DNA of 64,000 nt. Origin: Desulfurococcaceae archaeon (GTDB lineage Archaea; Thermoproteota; Thermoprotei_A; Sulfolobales; Desulfurococcaceae). Every line of letters begins with the position of its first letter. The stretch's first letter is position 1. Shown here in pieces: positions 1-10,929 of this stretch. The notes beneath the pieces were generated by a model. That model was not told the origin of the DNA. It searched no databases and was given only the letters and a program-made list of their open reading frames with translations. A program made the translations under genes and the position numbers. The stretch is taken from NCBI GenBank assembly GCA_038845865.1, contig JAWBQJ010000001.1, forward strand, positions 496,001-560,000, given 5' to 3'.

Positions 1-277
1 CGTAGTGGAAGACCCTTAGGGTCATCTGAGTGGAGGGCTCTCCGATGCTCTGTGCTGTTATCGTACCTACAGCTTCGCCGGGGTCTATTAAGGATTCGTG
101 GTATTTCCTTACAACCTCCTCAATAATGCCGGCTACTACCTCGGCTGTTAATTTCCGCTTTCTCACGAGGTCTTTGAGTTTCTTGGAGAGTTCCTCGTAA
201 AGCTGGGGTGCGAGCTCATTCTTGGCTTTTTCCAGTAAAACGTCAACATCTTCTTCTCTAAGATAAGCGGCCGCCAC
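1..277 (-). CDS. rpoA2: DNA-directed RNA polymerase subunit A'' (N-terminal part, cut by window edge)
   Basis: This is the beginning of the second half of the archaeal RNA polymerase largest subunit. Reading leftward from a GTG at 277, the translation starts [18 protein letters not shown] and reaches [19 protein letters not shown] before the window ends; that SIGEP...TQMTLR block is the conserved region following the funnel/bridge area in A''/RPB1. The GTG lies two bases after the rpoA1 stop, so the two halves are co-transcribed, the usual archaeal split of A into A' and A''. Only about 92 codons are visible. The family consensus has TIAAQSIGEPGTQM; the A-to-T and G-to-S changes seen here are mild. 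Start choice rests on the tight spacing and the family-like N-terminus. Confidence 0.93.
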   Translation of the reverse strand, partial: MAAAYLREEDVDVLLEKAKNELAPQLYEELSKKLKDLVRKRKLTAEVVAGIIEEVVRKYHESLIDPGEAVGTITAQSIGEPSTQMTLRVFHY

Positions 278-279
278 GG

Positions 280-2922
280 TTACCACGCCGTGTATTTTTC
301 TAGTATTCTATCCACGTTAACAGCCTTTCCATGGTCGCTTTTCATCGGGTCGACTCCATCCTCACCGTATAGCAATTGCACAACTTCCCCAGACGCCGTT
401 CTGACCGTTCCATCATAGAACACCTTCAAATCTTGTAGTGCATTGATTAGCCTCCTCTGCATGTAACCTGATTGACTCGTCCTAACTGCTGTATCTATTA
501 AGCCTTCTCTGCCGGCGGCCGCGTGGAAGAATAGTTCGAGCGGGTTGAGGCCATTAACGAATCCTGATTTGATGAAGCCTCTCGCTTCCGCGCTAATATC
601 GCCTGGTTTAAAGTGTGGTAGCATTCTGCCGCCGAACCCTCTCGTTAACCTCCTACCCCTTACCGTTTGCTGGCCGAGTAAGCCGGACATTTGTGTTAAG
701 TTTATCGGGTTTCCACGAGCACCTGTACGGGCCATGATGACTACGGGGTTGTTCAGTAGGAAATGCTGGGTGATCACGTCTGCCACCTTATCTAGTAGCT
801 TCTTCGAGAGCGTATCGATTATCTCGTCTTCTAAACTTTCCTCGAGCGTTTTACCCGGCCTCGGCGTTAACTTCCCCTCTCTATACTGCTTAATCAGCTC
901 GTCTACATCTTCGAGGCCGTCCTTAATTATCAATTCGACGGACTTCCTCGCGACTTCGTTTAGCACTAGGTGGTCATAACTCATAGTGAAACCGTGCATC
1001 TCGCATACCCTAATGAACATCTTATACGTCTTGTCCATGAAGAACCGGCCAAAGTCTTCGCCGTACTCCTTAATGAGCCAGTGTACTATGCTTTCAGGTT
1101 CCTCTCTACCTATACTCGCCTTATCCAGGACCCCTTCCAGCAAGATGCCGTTTTTCACTATTACTAGAGTATCGTGCGGGCAGTCTTCATCAATGCAACG
1201 GTAGGCCGACGCACTACCTAGTTTAGAGTTCCTCCTATAATTGAAGTCCTTCGGGAGGAACAAGGATATGAGCTGCTTACCGGTCCAATACTCCCTAGGC
1301 TTTAGTATAGCTGGTTCAGGTAACGGCCCGAAGTACCCGGCAGCGGATAAAATTGTAGCTACCTTATCCTTCGTGAGGATAGTCGATTTAACCGTTAAGA
1401 GGTAAGCCCCGCTAATAAAGTCTTGTAAACCCCCTATAATCGGGCCGCCATATCTAGGCGTCAATACGTGCTTTTCTACGAGCATGAGTATCCTTGCCTC
1501 GGCTCTCGCCTCCTCGCCTTGCGGTACATGCAAGTTCATCTCATCTCCATCGAAATCAGCATTATACGGTGGGCAGACCAGCGGGTTTAATCTGAGAGTC
1601 TTGTAGGGCAGTACCCTGACCACGTGAGCCATTACCGAGATCCTGTGAAGTGATGGTTGCCTGTTAAACAGCACTATGTCTCCATCCAGTAGGTGCCTTT
1701 CAACGATAAATCCAGGCTCAAGGGATTCAGCTGCTGTCTTCCTGTCAACGTACTTGAGGCTGATCTTCCTCCCATCAGGCCTTATTACGTAGTTTGCCCC
1801 GGGCCACCTGTCAGGCCCGTTTAGTACGAATTTTCTCAAGAACTCAATGTTCCACGGGGTGACCCTCTCGGGTATTGTCAGCATCTTGGCTATTTCCTCG
1901 GGTACACCAACCTCGTTAATGCTGAGGCTCGGATCGGGGCTTATCACCGTCCTCGCTGAGAAGTCAACGCGCTTGCCTCTAAGATCTCCGCGAAACCTGC
2001 CTTCTTTACCCTTCAACCTTTGCGCTATTCCTTTAAGAACCTTGCCACTTCTATGCCTAGCAACCGGCACCCCTGAAATCTCGTTATCTATGTAAGTAGC
2101 AACATGGTACTGTAGCAACTCCCACTCCTCCTCGATAATGGCGCTCGGCGCGCCGCTCTCGACGTGCTCTCTTAGCCTATTATTAACTCTGACTATGTCT
2201 ACGAGCTTGTGCGTTAGATCGTCCTCGCTTCTAATACCGGTTTCAAGCGTAATTGAAGGCCTCGCAGTCCTAGGTGGTACCGGTAGGACTGTTATCACCA
2301 TCCACTCCGGCCTCGCATCTTTGGGATCTCCACCTAGAAGTAGAACATCCTCGTCCGGGATTTTTTCAAGCCTTTCACGTATTTCGCTGGGTGTTAATTT
2401 CTTTAGGCCTGTTTCCGTCTGTACATAGAAGGTATAAGGCCTGTCGAGCTTAATCTTACGAGATGGCGTGCCACAGTGCGGGCAGGACGCAGTCGATGTT
2501 GCTTTTTTCCTAATGTACTCGTGAAGCCTCTTTTTAAGGTACACTAGTCCGAGGTCGCTGAGGTCTTTTAGAAGCCTTAAGTACTCCTGCCTCTCCGCTT
2601 CAGGTATTTTAAGCCTTCCACAGACTTCGCACGTGGCTTTAAGGTACATTAGAATGTACTTTACAAACCCCACGTGTATAATTGGTTTAGCGAGCTCTAT
2701 GTGACCGAAGTGGCCGGGGCAGCCGTCCCTGGTATTTCCACATACAGGGCACACCTCTCCAGGTTCGATCGCGCCCATGTGCTTGTCCATGACGCCTCCG
2801 TCTATGGGCAGGCCGTCGTTGTCGTACACGTCTGTTGTTGATATCGCGGTAACGCTCATTTTCCGTATTTCGTCGGGTGAGAGGATTCCAAATCGTATCC
2901 TCGCAATACGCGTTGTGATCAT
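280..2922 (-). CDS. rpoA1: DNA-directed RNA polymerase subunit A'
   Basis: Large catalytic subunit A' (880 aa), equivalent to the N-terminal two thirds of RPB1/beta'. The N-terminus carries the archaeal signature [16 protein letters not shown]. Zinc-binding cysteine pairs follow ([17 protein letters not shown] near residues 58-75, a second CEVC...CPHC cluster near 100-150). The catalytic Mg-binding motif [10 protein letters not shown] lies near residue 455, after FNRQPSLHR. The protein ends in the bridge/trigger-helix region ([11 protein letters not shown]), where the archaeal split from A'' occurs. It sits 10 bp after rpoB and 2 bp before rpoA2 in an operon that starts with rpoH. No abnormality seen. 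Confidence 0.98.
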   Translation of the reverse strand: MITTRIARIRFGILSPDEIRKMSVTAISTTDVYDNDGLPIDGGVMDKHMGAIEPGEVCPVCGNTRDGCPGHFGHIELAKPIIHVGFVKYILMYLKATCEVCGRLKIPEAERQEYLRLLKDLSDLGLVYLKKRLHEYIRKKATSTASCPHCGTPSRKIKLDRPYTFYVQTETGLKKLTPSEIRERLEKIPDEDVLLLGGDPKDARPEWMVITVLPVPPRTARPSITLETGIRSEDDLTHKLVDIVRVNNRLREHVESGAPSAIIEEEWELLQYHVATYIDNEISGVPVARHRSGKVLKGIAQRLKGKEGRFRGDLRGKRVDFSARTVISPDPSLSINEVGVPEEIAKMLTIPERVTPWNIEFLRKFVLNGPDRWPGANYVIRPDGRKISLKYVDRKTAAESLEPGFIVERHLLDGDIVLFNRQPSLHRISVMAHVVRVLPYKTLRLNPLVCPPYNADFDGDEMNLHVPQGEEARAEARILMLVEKHVLTPRYGGPIIGGLQDFISGAYLLTVKSTILTKDKVATILSAAGYFGPLPEPAILKPREYWTGKQLISLFLPKDFNYRRNSKLGSASAYRCIDEDCPHDTLVIVKNGILLEGVLDKASIGREEPESIVHWLIKEYGEDFGRFFMDKTYKMFIRVCEMHGFTMSYDHLVLNEVARKSVELIIKDGLEDVDELIKQYREGKLTPRPGKTLEESLEDEIIDTLSKKLLDKVADVITQHFLLNNPVVIMARTGARGNPINLTQMSGLLGQQTVRGRRLTRGFGGRMLPHFKPGDISAEARGFIKSGFVNGLNPLELFFHAAAGREGLIDTAVRTSQSGYMQRRLINALQDLKVFYDGTVRTASGEVVQLLYGEDGVDPMKSDHGKAVNVDRILEKYTAW

Positions 2923-2932
2923 GCCGTCTAGA

Positions 2933-5900
2933 TCACCTCTTGACGACGTCTTCTACGAACAGCCTAGGCCTGATACCCATGCTCATTAGCTCTTGTATTA
3001 GTAGCTTAAATGCATAAGTTATATCAATAGGCTTTAGCACCGTCTTGTCTTTGTGAACGGGGCACATGAACTTGCCCTTGTTCTTGTCGTAGTAACCTAC
3101 GAGCCCGCACTCTTCGCAAATGTAAACCCTTGTCAAATCACTCCTCTCCCTTATAGTTTCTCTCAGTAGTATGGATGCACCGTGGCCTACGAGGCAATCA
3201 ACTTCCATCTCACCCCACCGCAACCCACCAGCCCTAGAGCGTCCTTGAGTTGGTTGCCGCGTCAGGATCTGAACGGGGCCTCTGGCCCTCGCGTGTATTT
3301 TATCGCTTACCATGTGGTGTAGCTTTTGATAGTAAACGATACCAATGAATACTGGTCCTTTAAGCATCTCGCCGGTCCTACCATCGTACATTACTTCTTC
3401 ACCGGTTGGAGGGTAGCCGTACCTCTTGAGCTCTATTTTTAGGTTTTCGACGCGTTCTTTGTAGAACGGCGTCGCATCCACGGGCTCCCCGCGGAGAGCT
3501 GCTACCTTGCCGGCAATGCTTTCGAGGAGTTGTCCAACGGTCATTCTGCTCGGGAATGCGTGGGGATTGATGATCAGGTCCGGCGTTACGCCGTCCTCCG
3601 TGAACGGCATATCATACTGCGGTATTAGCAACCCAACTACTCCCTTTTGTCCATGTCTAGAGGCAAATTTGTCGCCTAGTTCCGGAATTCTAGGATCTCT
3701 TACTCTCACTTTGACTAGCTTGTTGCCTTCATCATCCATGGTCAGAATTACAACGTCCACTACTCCCTTCTCACCGTGCCTTACAGCTATGCTCGTGTCC
3801 TGCCTCGTTATGCTGCCTACGGCGTATTCTTGGGCGCTGATGAATCTCGGTGGACTAACCTTGCCTACTAGCGCGTCTCCTCCTACGACCTCCGTTTCAG
3901 GCGCGATAATTCCGTCGTCGTCTAATAGCTCGTAAGCACGCGGCCCCCTATACCCTCTCGCACTAGGCGAAGGCTTCGTGATTTCGTCCTGTACGCCACC
4001 GGGGTATTTGTATTCGACTGTCGAATAAAGCCGGAAGAACGTCGATCTCGCGAGCCCCCTCTCAACGCTACTCCTATTTAGTATTACGGCGTCTTCAATG
4101 TTATATCCTGTCAGGGTGAGAACGGCCACTACGAAGTTCTGTCCAGCTGGCCTTTCATCGTAACCGATGATGCTGGCCGCCTTCGTCGTTACAATGGGCT
4201 TCTGAGGATAGTGTAGGAGGTGTCCGCGCGTATCAACTCTTTCCTGGAAGTTCGCCGTGTTTAAGCTGAGCGCTTGCTTGGCCATGGCGGCTTCGTACAT
4301 GTTTCTTGGGCTTTGATTATGCTCAGCGTATGGTATTATTGAAGCCGTTATCCCGAATATCCCGGGTAACCACAATTCTAGGTGCGTATGCTCTTCAATT
4401 ACCTCCTCCGGGGTTAAGGCTATATAGGCATTTTCTTCTTCATCGGGGTCTAGGTACTCTACTATGCCTGCCTTTACGAGGTCATCGAACGCTATCTCTC
4501 CTTTCTTAAGTTTCTCTACGTGCTCTTTTGTAAGCTTCGGCGCGCCACCCTCCACTACTATGAGGGGTCTTCTTATGCGCCCCGCATCAGTGTTAATCAC
4601 CACTTCGTTGATGTGTTCCGTCTTAAAGTACGCGACGTTTACCTCGGAGCTAAGTCTACCTCGTCTTCTGAGGCTTCTGAGGTTTTTAGTTAGTAGTTCG
4701 CCGTCTGGGTGGTAGCCTACGAGCTTGCCGTTGAGGAATACCCTAGCCCACCCCACGTACTCGTCTCCTTTGAGCTCTCCGCGCTCTAGCCTTTCAACGA
4801 CGTCGTCTAGGTAGCCTCTATGCACCTTACCCTTAATTTTCATGGTGATGACCGGCACTGTTCCGAGCTCGTAGAGCAGCTCTTCTATTTCCCTGTCATC
4901 TATACCCACGCTCACGTTCACTAGCAGTGCAAGGTTCTTCACTAAACCGATGTTCGCTCCTTCGGGCGTTTCGAAGGGGCAGATCCTGCCCCACTGCGTA
5001 CCGTGAAGCTCCCTCGCCTCAAAGTGCGGTTGCCCCCTTGCTAACGGTGATACCACCCTCCTCAAGTGGCTTAGTGTACTTAGCATGTTAGTTCTATCTA
5101 GTAGCTGACTGACACCGGTTCTGCCCCCAGGCCAGTTACCGGTTGCCATTGCGTGTAGTATTCTATCCGTTATAATGCTGTGTTTAAATGCCGCTTTGAT
5201 TTCGAGTTTCCTAGTCTTTGAAAGCTGTTTCTCGAGTTCTTCGCGCAGTTCCCTCGTAAATGCCACAAGTGCCGTTCTCACTAACGTTGCGAGCATGTCT
5301 CCGGCTAGTTTTAACCTCTTGTTCCTATAGTGGTCCTTGTCATCGGGCTTCCTGCGTCCTAGCATTAGTTCGATGATCCTCGCCATCATTTGACCTATGA
5401 ACACTGCTTTGAGGATTCTCGTTTCTCTAGTAGAATCGATTCCTATATGTGGCAACAACCTCTCATCTAATAGCCTACGGGCCCTTTCAATCCTCTCTTC
5501 GCGCGGTCTCCCCACAGCAAACCTCGATCCAACGTAATCTAGGGCTTCTTCGACTATTCTTCTCCTGTACTCCTCCACGTAAGCCTTGATCTCCTCTTCT
5601 GAAAGGTTTGGTGGGATTTCCAGTCTAGGTAGGATCTGCTCTGCCTGAAGAATTGATGGTAGTACGTAATTGTGATATGAAGGGTCGGGACTTACGGCAT
5701 AGAGCACTTCCCTTGTGTCAAGCCCGAGAGCTATCATTAGTATGACTGCCGGTATCTTGTGTCCTTGAAAGTTAGCGTAGAATATGCCGTCCTTCCTGCG
5801 GTCTACTATTAACTGGGCTCTCCTACCTTTAGCCGCGCTGACGACCTTGGCGGTGTGGGTTATGCCGGCACCTTCCTGCCCATAGTCTACTAGGATAGTA

Positions 5901-6403
5901 TTGCTTGCAAGGTCTTCCTGGGCGACCAGTACGCGCTCGCTACCGTTAATTATGAAGTAACCCCCTGGATCTCGCGGATCCTCACCGTATTCTACGAGCT
6001 CCTCCGGGCTCGCCTTACTCAGCGGGTCTATTTCCGATTTGAGCATAACGGGCAAGTCCATGAGCTTTAAGTTCATTTCCCTGTAAATACCGTCTCCTTC
6101 TACTCTAATAGTAACGTAAACGGGCGCCATGTATGTCAGGTTCCTTATTCTGCACTCCAGCGGGGTTTTATAACTTGCCGTGCCGTCAATATCTATCCAC
6201 TGCGGTCTATCTATTCTCGGTTTTTCGATATATATTTTAATGGACTCGGTTATGGGTATCACTCTGAATTCTCCAATAATTGCTGGAAGTATTTCCCGCG
6301 TAAACCTGTTGTAACTATCTAAATGCTGCCTGACTAAGCCCTTTTCTTCGAGATACCTCTTCGCCACGATCCAAAGGTCTTCATGCGACAGTTGAACCTT
6401 CAA
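2933..6403 (-). CDS. rpoB: DNA-directed RNA polymerase subunit B
   Basis: Second-largest RNAP subunit (1156 aa), unsplit as in Thermoproteota; many methanogens split it into B' and B''. Visible landmarks are [13 protein letters not shown] near the N-terminus, the fork-loop/rifampicin-pocket region [25 protein letters not shown] shortened here to its start [11 protein letters not shown], then [19 protein letters not shown], the hybrid-binding block [26 protein letters not shown], and the C-terminal anchor with a CEECG...CPVH zinc site. The ATG overlaps the rpoH stop by 4 bp (ATGA), which implies translational coupling. It forms the active-centre cleft together with A' and A''. Confidence 0.98.
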   Translation of the reverse strand: MKVQLSHEDLWIVAKRYLEEKGLVRQHLDSYNRFTREILPAIIGEFRVIPITESIKIYIEKPRIDRPQWIDIDGTASYKTPLECRIRNLTYMAPVYVTIRVEGDGIYREMNLKLMDLPVMLKSEIDPLSKASPEELVEYGEDPRDPGGYFIINGSERVLVAQEDLASNTILVDYGQEGAGITHTAKVVSAAKGRRAQLIVDRRKDGIFYANFQGHKIPAVILMIALGLDTREVLYAVSPDPSYHNYVLPSILQAEQILPRLEIPPNLSEEEIKAYVEEYRRRIVEEALDYVGSRFAVGRPREERIERARRLLDERLLPHIGIDSTRETRILKAVFIGQMMARIIELMLGRRKPDDKDHYRNKRLKLAGDMLATLVRTALVAFTRELREELEKQLSKTRKLEIKAAFKHSIITDRILHAMATGNWPGGRTGVSQLLDRTNMLSTLSHLRRVVSPLARGQPHFEARELHGTQWGRICPFETPEGANIGLVKNLALLVNVSVGIDDREIEELLYELGTVPVITMKIKGKVHRGYLDDVVERLERGELKGDEYVGWARVFLNGKLVGYHPDGELLTKNLRSLRRRGRLSSEVNVAYFKTEHINEVVINTDAGRIRRPLIVVEGGAPKLTKEHVEKLKKGEIAFDDLVKAGIVEYLDPDEEENAYIALTPEEVIEEHTHLELWLPGIFGITASIIPYAEHNQSPRNMYEAAMAKQALSLNTANFQERVDTRGHLLHYPQKPIVTTKAASIIGYDERPAGQNFVVAVLTLTGYNIEDAVILNRSSVERGLARSTFFRLYSTVEYKYPGGVQDEITKPSPSARGYRGPRAYELLDDDGIIAPETEVVGGDALVGKVSPPRFISAQEYAVGSITRQDTSIAVRHGEKGVVDVVILTMDDEGNKLVKVRVRDPRIPELGDKFASRHGQKGVVGLLIPQYDMPFTEDGVTPDLIINPHAFPSRMTVGQLLESIAGKVAALRGEPVDATPFYKERVENLKIELKRYGYPPTGEEVMYDGRTGEMLKGPVFIGIVYYQKLHHMVSDKIHARARGPVQILTRQPTQGRSRAGGLRWGEMEVDCLVGHGASILLRETIRERSDLTRVYICEECGLVGYYDKNKGKFMCPVHKDKTVLKPIDITYAFKLLIQELMSMGIRPRLFVEDVVKR

Positions 6404-6678
6404 GACTTCCTAGTCACCTCTACAACTACGTACCTATAGGCAGCCGACACACCGGCAGTAGGGCTTTTTCTTATAACTCTTATTATATCTCCTGGTCTAG
6501 CACCTATAGCCTTTACAACGGGGTCATCCGCTGAAATCCAAGGTAGCTGCCACGGCTCAATACCTAGTTTCTTCAAAATCTTCATGGCCTCCTCAGGCGG
6601 CACTATTTCGTGCTTCGGGACTAGTTCGTGTTCAAGGATGTTTACCTCTTCGTCCATATCTATCAACTTCCGAAGCAT
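6400..6678 (-). CDS. rpoH: DNA-directed RNA polymerase subunit H
   Basis: Small RNAP subunit H (92 aa), the archaeal counterpart of the C-terminal domain of RPB5. The recognisable core is [20 protein letters not shown], followed by [33 protein letters not shown] (family consensus LP.I...DPV....GA.PGD.i.I.R.S.TAG). First gene of the rpoH-rpoB-rpoA1-rpoA2 operon; its last codon overlaps the rpoB start. A GAGG-type ribosome binding site sits about 6 nt before the ATG and a TATA box lies near 6713-6721. Length is normal for archaea that carry a short N-terminal tail. Confidence 0.96.
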   Translation of the reverse strand: MLRKLIDMDEEVNILEHELVPKHEIVPPEEAMKILKKLGIEPWQLPWISADDPVVKAIGARPGDIIRVIRKSPTAGVSAAYRYVVVEVTRKS

Positions 6679-6710
6679 TTTAGCCTCTTATTATCTCCAA
6701 GGTTACAGGG

Positions 6711-6721
6711 GCTTTTATAAA
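6711..6721 (-). promoter_or_regulatory. TATA box of the rpoH-rpoB-rpoA1-rpoA2 operon
   Basis: On the minus strand the bases read TTTATAAAAGC, a strong archaeal TATA element. Counting about 25 bp downstream puts the transcription start near 6690-6695, leaving a leader of roughly 15 nt that contains AGAGG before the rpoH ATG at 6678. The tRNA-Ala gene ends only 27 bp away on the same strand. Confidence 0.6.
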
Positions 6722-6747
6722 GTTAGTTAGTGGAGTACGGAATGAAG

Positions 6748-6835
<88 letters not shown>

Positions 6836-6854
6836 ACCCGTTAATTTAAACGGT

Positions 6855-6872
6855 ACTTTTAAGTTTAAAAGT
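6855..6872. promoter_or_regulatory. AT-rich perfect inverted repeat between tRNA-Ala and cdc6
   Basis: ACTTTTAA and TTAAAAGT are exact inverted copies separated by GT. The element sits 20-37 bp upstream of the tRNA-Ala 5' end and about 85-100 bp upstream of the Orc1/Cdc6 start. On the minus strand TTTTAAACTTAAAAG can serve as the TATA element of the tRNA gene. Because the 120-bp divergent spacer is AT-rich and lies next to an initiator gene, it could also be part of a replication origin, but I do not see clear origin-recognition-box repeats. A separate TATA-like CTTATAATT at 6889-6897 probably serves cdc6. Confidence 0.45.
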
Positions 6873-6955
6873 ATTTTTGTGTTGCTCCTTATAATTTAAG
6901 TGGTTGGTAGTGTGACGTTTCTCACAGGGCTCAGTTTACATTTAGGGGTGTCACA

Positions 6956-8152
6956 GTGGTTAACCTAAATAGCTTGGACATAATAGAGGAGGTTATAAGG
7001 AAACGGGGATTGGTGTCTCGGGTATTTGCGAACAGGGAAGTTTTGCATCCAGATTACATACCTGAAACACTACCTCACCGGGAAAGGGAGATCACGAAGT
7101 TGGCAGAGATAATGATCGTTTCCGCTAAGGGCGAAAGGCCAAGTAATGTGTTCTTATACGGGTTTACGGGCACGGGCAAGACGGTGGTAGCTAAGTACGT
7201 GGTCAAACGGCTAGTTGAAAAGGCATCGGTACTGGGCGTGAGGATCGATCACGTGTACGTAAACACGAGAAAAGTCGACACCGCCTACAAGGTTTTAGCT
7301 ACAATAGCGTCTAGTCTCGGCCTCAGGGTACCGTATACAGGGCTAGCCCTTAGCGAGGTGTACAGGAAATACATTAATGCCCTAGACAGCTGGGGCGGGC
7401 TCCACATAGTAATACTCGATGAAATAGACTATTTCGTTAAGCGTAACGGCGACGACGTGCTCTATAAGCTGCTTAGAATAAACGAGGACTTGGCAAAGGC
7501 CAAGGTCTCTATAGTCGGTATAACAAACAACTTGTACTTCGTAGAAAACCTAGATCCCCGTGTTAGGTCCAGTCTAGGGGAAGAGGAGATAGTGTTCCCG
7601 CCCTATACGGCGGACCAGCTTTTCACTATACTCAAGCAGCGTGCTGAAAAGGCATTTCACTCGGAGGTAATAGATGATAGTGTAATATCGTATTGCGCTG
7701 CGCTAGCCGCTAGAGAGCACGGTGATGCGAGAAGAGCGCTGGACTTGTTGAGAGTAGCCGGAGAGGTAGCGGAAAGGGAGAACGTCAACAAGGTTACGGT
7801 AGAGCATGTTAAGAAGGCGTTACTCGAAATCGAGGAAGGGCGAATATATCAAAGCATAGTTGCCCTCCCCCTGCAACAAAAACTCGTTCTAAAGATCATC
7901 GTGGATCTGGTCATGAAAAAACGCTTCACAACTACCGGAGAAGTCTACACCGTGTACGTTGAAGAAGCCAAGAAGCAGGGCCTAGAACCCCTTTCCATGA
8001 GGAGCATCAGTTATATAATTTCACAGCTAGATATGATGGGCATCATCGTTGCGGAAGTTAAGAGCCTCGGTAGACACGGCCTTACCAAGGTCATAAGAGT
8101 AAAGGACGAAGTAATAAAGGCAGTGAACGAGGCATTAAAGCACTTTGTTTAA
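6956..8152 (+). CDS. cdc6: Orc1/Cdc6-type replication initiator AAA+ ATPase
   Basis: 398 aa. Order of domains: a short N-terminal segment ending PHREREITKLAEIM, the AAA+ module with Walker A GFTGTGKT (near residue 68), Walker B VILDEIDYF (near 157), sensor 1 VGITNN, sensor 2 region REHGDARRALDLLRVAGE, then a C-terminal winged helix (TGEVYTVYVEEAKKQG...SYIISQLDMMGII) that binds origin DNA. The GTG at 6956 is preceded by AGGGGTG as ribosome binding site. Archaeal origins are frequently located beside such genes, so the upstream spacer deserves attention. The following DUF99 gene overlaps by 8 bp. Confidence 0.95.
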   Translation: MVNLNSLDIIEEVIRKRGLVSRVFANREVLHPDYIPETLPHREREITKLAEIMIVSAKGERPSNVFLYGFTGTGKTVVAKYVVKRLVEKASVLGVRIDHVYVNTRKVDTAYKVLATIASSLGLRVPYTGLALSEVYRKYINALDSWGGLHIVILDEIDYFVKRNGDDVLYKLLRINEDLAKAKVSIVGITNNLYFVENLDPRVRSSLGEEEIVFPPYTADQLFTILKQRAEKAFHSEVIDDSVISYCAALAAREHGDARRALDLLRVAGEVAERENVNKVTVEHVKKALLEIEEGRIYQSIVALPLQQKLVLKIIVDLVMKKRFTTTGEVYTVYVEEAKKQGLEPLSMRSISYIISQLDMMGIIVAEVKSLGRHGLTKVIRVKDEVIKAVNEALKHFV

Positions 8153-8714
8153 ACGCACAGTAGAAGCATACGACGATGGTTTTTTCCCCGTGCGCTATAA
8201 GGGTGGCAGGGGAGTAACTTACATCGTAGGAGTAGAGGTTAGCGAGCAAATAGATGTTAGAAGAATTGCCTGGTCCATGGTAAGGGTAGACCTAAACACC
8301 ACTGAGCACGCGATAACGGCGATTTCAAGGAACTTGAAGGGGTCATTAATACTACTTGACGGAGTAACCTACGCGGGTTTTGACGTAGTAGATCCGGCCA
8401 GGTTATCAAACTCTACGGGTAAAGGTGTCGTCGTCATTCAAACACACCCGTTGAACCTGCCGAGAATACGTTCGGCTCTTCAAAAGCACTTCGCGGACTG
8501 GTATGAGAGATACAGAGTCATCGAGGACGTGTACAAGAACATGATCTACGTGGAGACGCCTTGGAGGACGATCAAAATACATGTCCAGGGTGTGGGCGTG
8601 TACGAGGCGATCTGCACGGTGAAAAGACTGTGTCTGTACAGTCCAGTACCGGAACCCCTAAGAATAGCGGATAAGGTGTCCTCGGCGTTATCGCGCTTGC
8701 TCTTAAGGGCCTAG
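8145..8714 (+). CDS. DUF99 (UPF0215) family protein, endonuclease V-like fold
   Basis: 189 aa. The N-terminus FKRTVEAYDDGFFP and the later GVTYAGFDVVD are characteristic of the archaeal DUF99/UPF0215 family, which is distantly related to endonuclease V and has been proposed to act on damaged DNA. It starts with TTG at 8145 and overlaps the end of cdc6 by 8 bp, so it is translated from the same message as the replication initiator. Function is inferred from family fold only; catalytic activity has not been deduced here. Confidence 0.8.
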   Translation: MFKRTVEAYDDGFFPVRYKGGRGVTYIVGVEVSEQIDVRRIAWSMVRVDLNTTEHAITAISRNLKGSLILLDGVTYAGFDVVDPARLSNSTGKGVVVIQTHPLNLPRIRSALQKHFADWYERYRVIEDVYKNMIYVETPWRTIKIHVQGVGVYEAICTVKRLCLYSPVPEPLRIADKVSSALSRLLLRA

Positions 8715-8763
8715 ATCCTCTTTGAAACGCTAAATAACTCATAATAACCTCATTGGTTAAAGT

Positions 8764-10704
8764 ATGTACGCGCGGGGAGGCTCCATGCCGCTGGAAAACA
8801 CCAGAATCCTAGAAGAAGGTGGGAATGGAAGAGATGAAATCGTTCGGAGGCTCTCCAAGTACACGGATAGCTCTAATTTAGAGAAGATATCTAAGATAAA
8901 GAATACAGAGTTATTGAAATGGATACTCGACGTAGCGGAACTGACGACGCCCGCCAAGATATTCGTTATCACCGGTTCTCGCGAAGATCTCGATTACATT
9001 AGGAAGAAAGCCATTGAGAACAGGGAGGAGGTGCCCTCAAGGTACAATCCGCTTCACACCGTGCACTTCGACGGGCCCAAGGACTTGGCCCGAGATAGAG
9101 AGAACACTAGGATCCTCGTTCCCCCGGGAGTGACCATTCCCATGATCAACACGAAAGAGCGGGGGGAGGCCTTAACCGAAGTGACGGAGCTCTTCAGGGG
9201 GATCATGAAGGGTAAGGAGATGTACGTTGGGCTTTACTGCTTCGGCCCCAGGGACTCCTTATTCACGCTCTATGGTGTGCAAGTGACCGACTCGGCGTAT
9301 GTTGTCCACAGTAGTAACATACTGTACCGGGTATGCTATGATGTCTTTACGAGTAGAGAAGACCTACGCTACATGAGGTTCCTACACAGTGCAGGTGAAA
9401 GGGACGAGAATGGCTGGTCCCTCAATATACACAAAAGGAGAATATACATAGACCTCGACGACAGGGTTGTCTACAGCGTGAACACGCAGTATGCTGGTAA
9501 CACCGTTGGCTTGAAGAAACTCTCGCTAAGAATATGCGTAGACATGGGTTACAAAGAAGGCTGGCTTTGTGAGCACATGTTTATAGTTGGTGTTAAGGGA
9601 CCTGGCGGCAGAATTTCGTATTTCACAGGTGCATTTCCAGCTGGTTGTGGTAAGACGGCAACGGCGTTAATAGCGGACACGGTAGTAGGTGACGACTTAG
9701 CTATAATCAGGAACGTCGACGGCTTAGCGAGAGCTGTTAACCCGGAGGTGGGGATGTTCGGTATAATAGATGGTGTAAACCCGAGCGATGACCCGGAGAT
9801 CTACGAGATACTGACCCGGAAGGACACCGAGGTCATCTTCGCGAACGTTCTGCTTACAGAAGAGGGAGAAGTGTGGTGGAATGGAAAAGCATCCCCTCCT
9901 AAACCGGGTATAAACTACGCCGGTAATTGGTGGCCTGGAAAAAAAGATGAAAGAGGCGCGGAGTTACCGCCATCTCATCCAAATGGTAGGTTTACAACCA
10001 GTATCTTCTACCTGGAGAAAGTAGATCCGAGGATAAACGACCCGATGGGGGTGCCCGTGAAGGGGATGATCTTCGGGGGGCGAGACCCTGACACATGGGT
10101 CCCGGTTGAGGAGTCGTTTGACTGGGATCACGGCGTAGTCACGAAGGGGGCATCGCTAGAATCCGAGAGGACCGCTGCCGTGCTCGGACAGGTCGGCAAA
10201 ATGGAATTCAACCCGTTTGCAATACTAGACTTCCTACCACTGTCACCCGGGGCATTCGTAGAGCTACACTTCAAATTCGGTGAAAAACTAATAGAAAGAC
10301 CTAGAGTCTTCGGAGTAAACTACTTCCTGAGAGATAAGCACGGGAGGTACCTAACAGAAAAAGTCGATAAAAGGGTCTGGCTCAAGTGGATGGAGTTAAG
10401 GGTTAACGGTGATGTAGATGCCATCGAAACGCCTACAGGCTATATTCCACTATATGAAGACCTGGTAAAACTGTTCGAAAAGGAGCTCGGTAAGGAATTC
10501 GGCGAAGGACTTTACCAGAAACTATTCACGGTGAGGGTAAGTAAACACTTAGAGAAAATTGAACGAATATGGAGAACATACGAAAGCGTAGCCGATACGC
10601 CGCGGAAATTCTACGAAATAATGTTGTGGCAGAAGCGGAGGCTTGAGAGTGCGAGGTACAGGTACGGCGATGAAATCAGCCCCTTCGTGCTAGACAAGAG
10701 GTAA
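8764..10704 (+). CDS. pckG: Phosphoenolpyruvate carboxykinase (GTP)
   Basis: 646 aa enzyme that interconverts oxaloacetate + GTP with PEP + CO2 + GDP in gluconeogenesis or anaplerosis. The kinase P-loop GAFPAGCGKTATA is near residue 292 and includes the reactive cysteine typical of the GTP family; other hallmarks are the N-terminal TGSREDLDYIRKKA, the metal/GTP-binding VVGDDLAIIRN and the late WWPGKKDERGAELPPSHPNGRF stretch (WWPGKKDERGAELP). Two starts are possible: ATG at 8764 with a TATA-like element about 25-30 bp upstream (leaderless), or ATG at 8785 preceded by GGGGAGG. Enolase, which acts on the same PEP, is at 46081. Confidence 0.96.
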   Translation: MYARGGSMPLENTRILEEGGNGRDEIVRRLSKYTDSSNLEKISKIKNTELLKWILDVAELTTPAKIFVITGSREDLDYIRKKAIENREEVPSRYNPLHTVHFDGPKDLARDRENTRILVPPGVTIPMINTKERGEALTEVTELFRGIMKGKEMYVGLYCFGPRDSLFTLYGVQVTDSAYVVHSSNILYRVCYDVFTSREDLRYMRFLHSAGERDENGWSLNIHKRRIYIDLDDRVVYSVNTQYAGNTVGLKKLSLRICVDMGYKEGWLCEHMFIVGVKGPGGRISYFTGAFPAGCGKTATALIADTVVGDDLAIIRNVDGLARAVNPEVGMFGIIDGVNPSDDPEIYEILTRKDTEVIFANVLLTEEGEVWWNGKASPPKPGINYAGNWWPGKKDERGAELPPSHPNGRFTTSIFYLEKVDPRINDPMGVPVKGMIFGGRDPDTWVPVEESFDWDHGVVTKGASLESERTAAVLGQVGKMEFNPFAILDFLPLSPGAFVELHFKFGEKLIERPRVFGVNYFLRDKHGRYLTEKVDKRVWLKWMELRVNGDVDAIETPTGYIPLYEDLVKLFEKELGKEFGEGLYQKLFTVRVSKHLEKIERIWRTYESVADTPRKFYEIMLWQKRRLESARYRYGDEISPFVLDKR

Positions 10705-10707
10705 GAA

Positions 10708-10793
10708 TAGCCGGGCGGGGATTCGAACCCCGGTCACGGGGTTTCTTCTACTCGGCCAAAGCCCCGCATCCTTGGCCGCTAGACGACCCGGCT
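10708..10793 (-). tRNA. tRNA-Gln (anticodon TTG) with a 13-nt intron
   Basis: Minus-strand cloverleaf: acceptor AGCCGGG/CCCGGCT with A1:U72 as expected for archaeal glutamine tRNA, discriminator A, anticodon stem CGGGG/CCCCG, T arm CCGGGGTTCGAATCCCCG. The anticodon loop CTTTGG...A is interrupted after position 37 by a 13-nt intron (10743-10755). CTTT pairs with GAAG of the intron (one G:U), leaving 3-nt bulges GGC and AAA, a bulge-helix-bulge. CCA is not encoded. It ends 3 bp from the convergent pckG stop. GatD and GatE, which convert Glu-tRNA-Gln to Gln-tRNA-Gln, are encoded at 58347-61641. Confidence 0.93.
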
Positions 10794-10929
10794 ACCTGTA
10801 CCTCTATCTCCTAGTTGTAGGAAGGCTTATTAACCTTTCGTGAAATTAGATATTTAAGGTTTTTAACAGTTCTTCATTAATTGATTTTTAAGCCTTGCGT
10901 TAAGTTTATAAGGGGCTAATGCACCCTTA

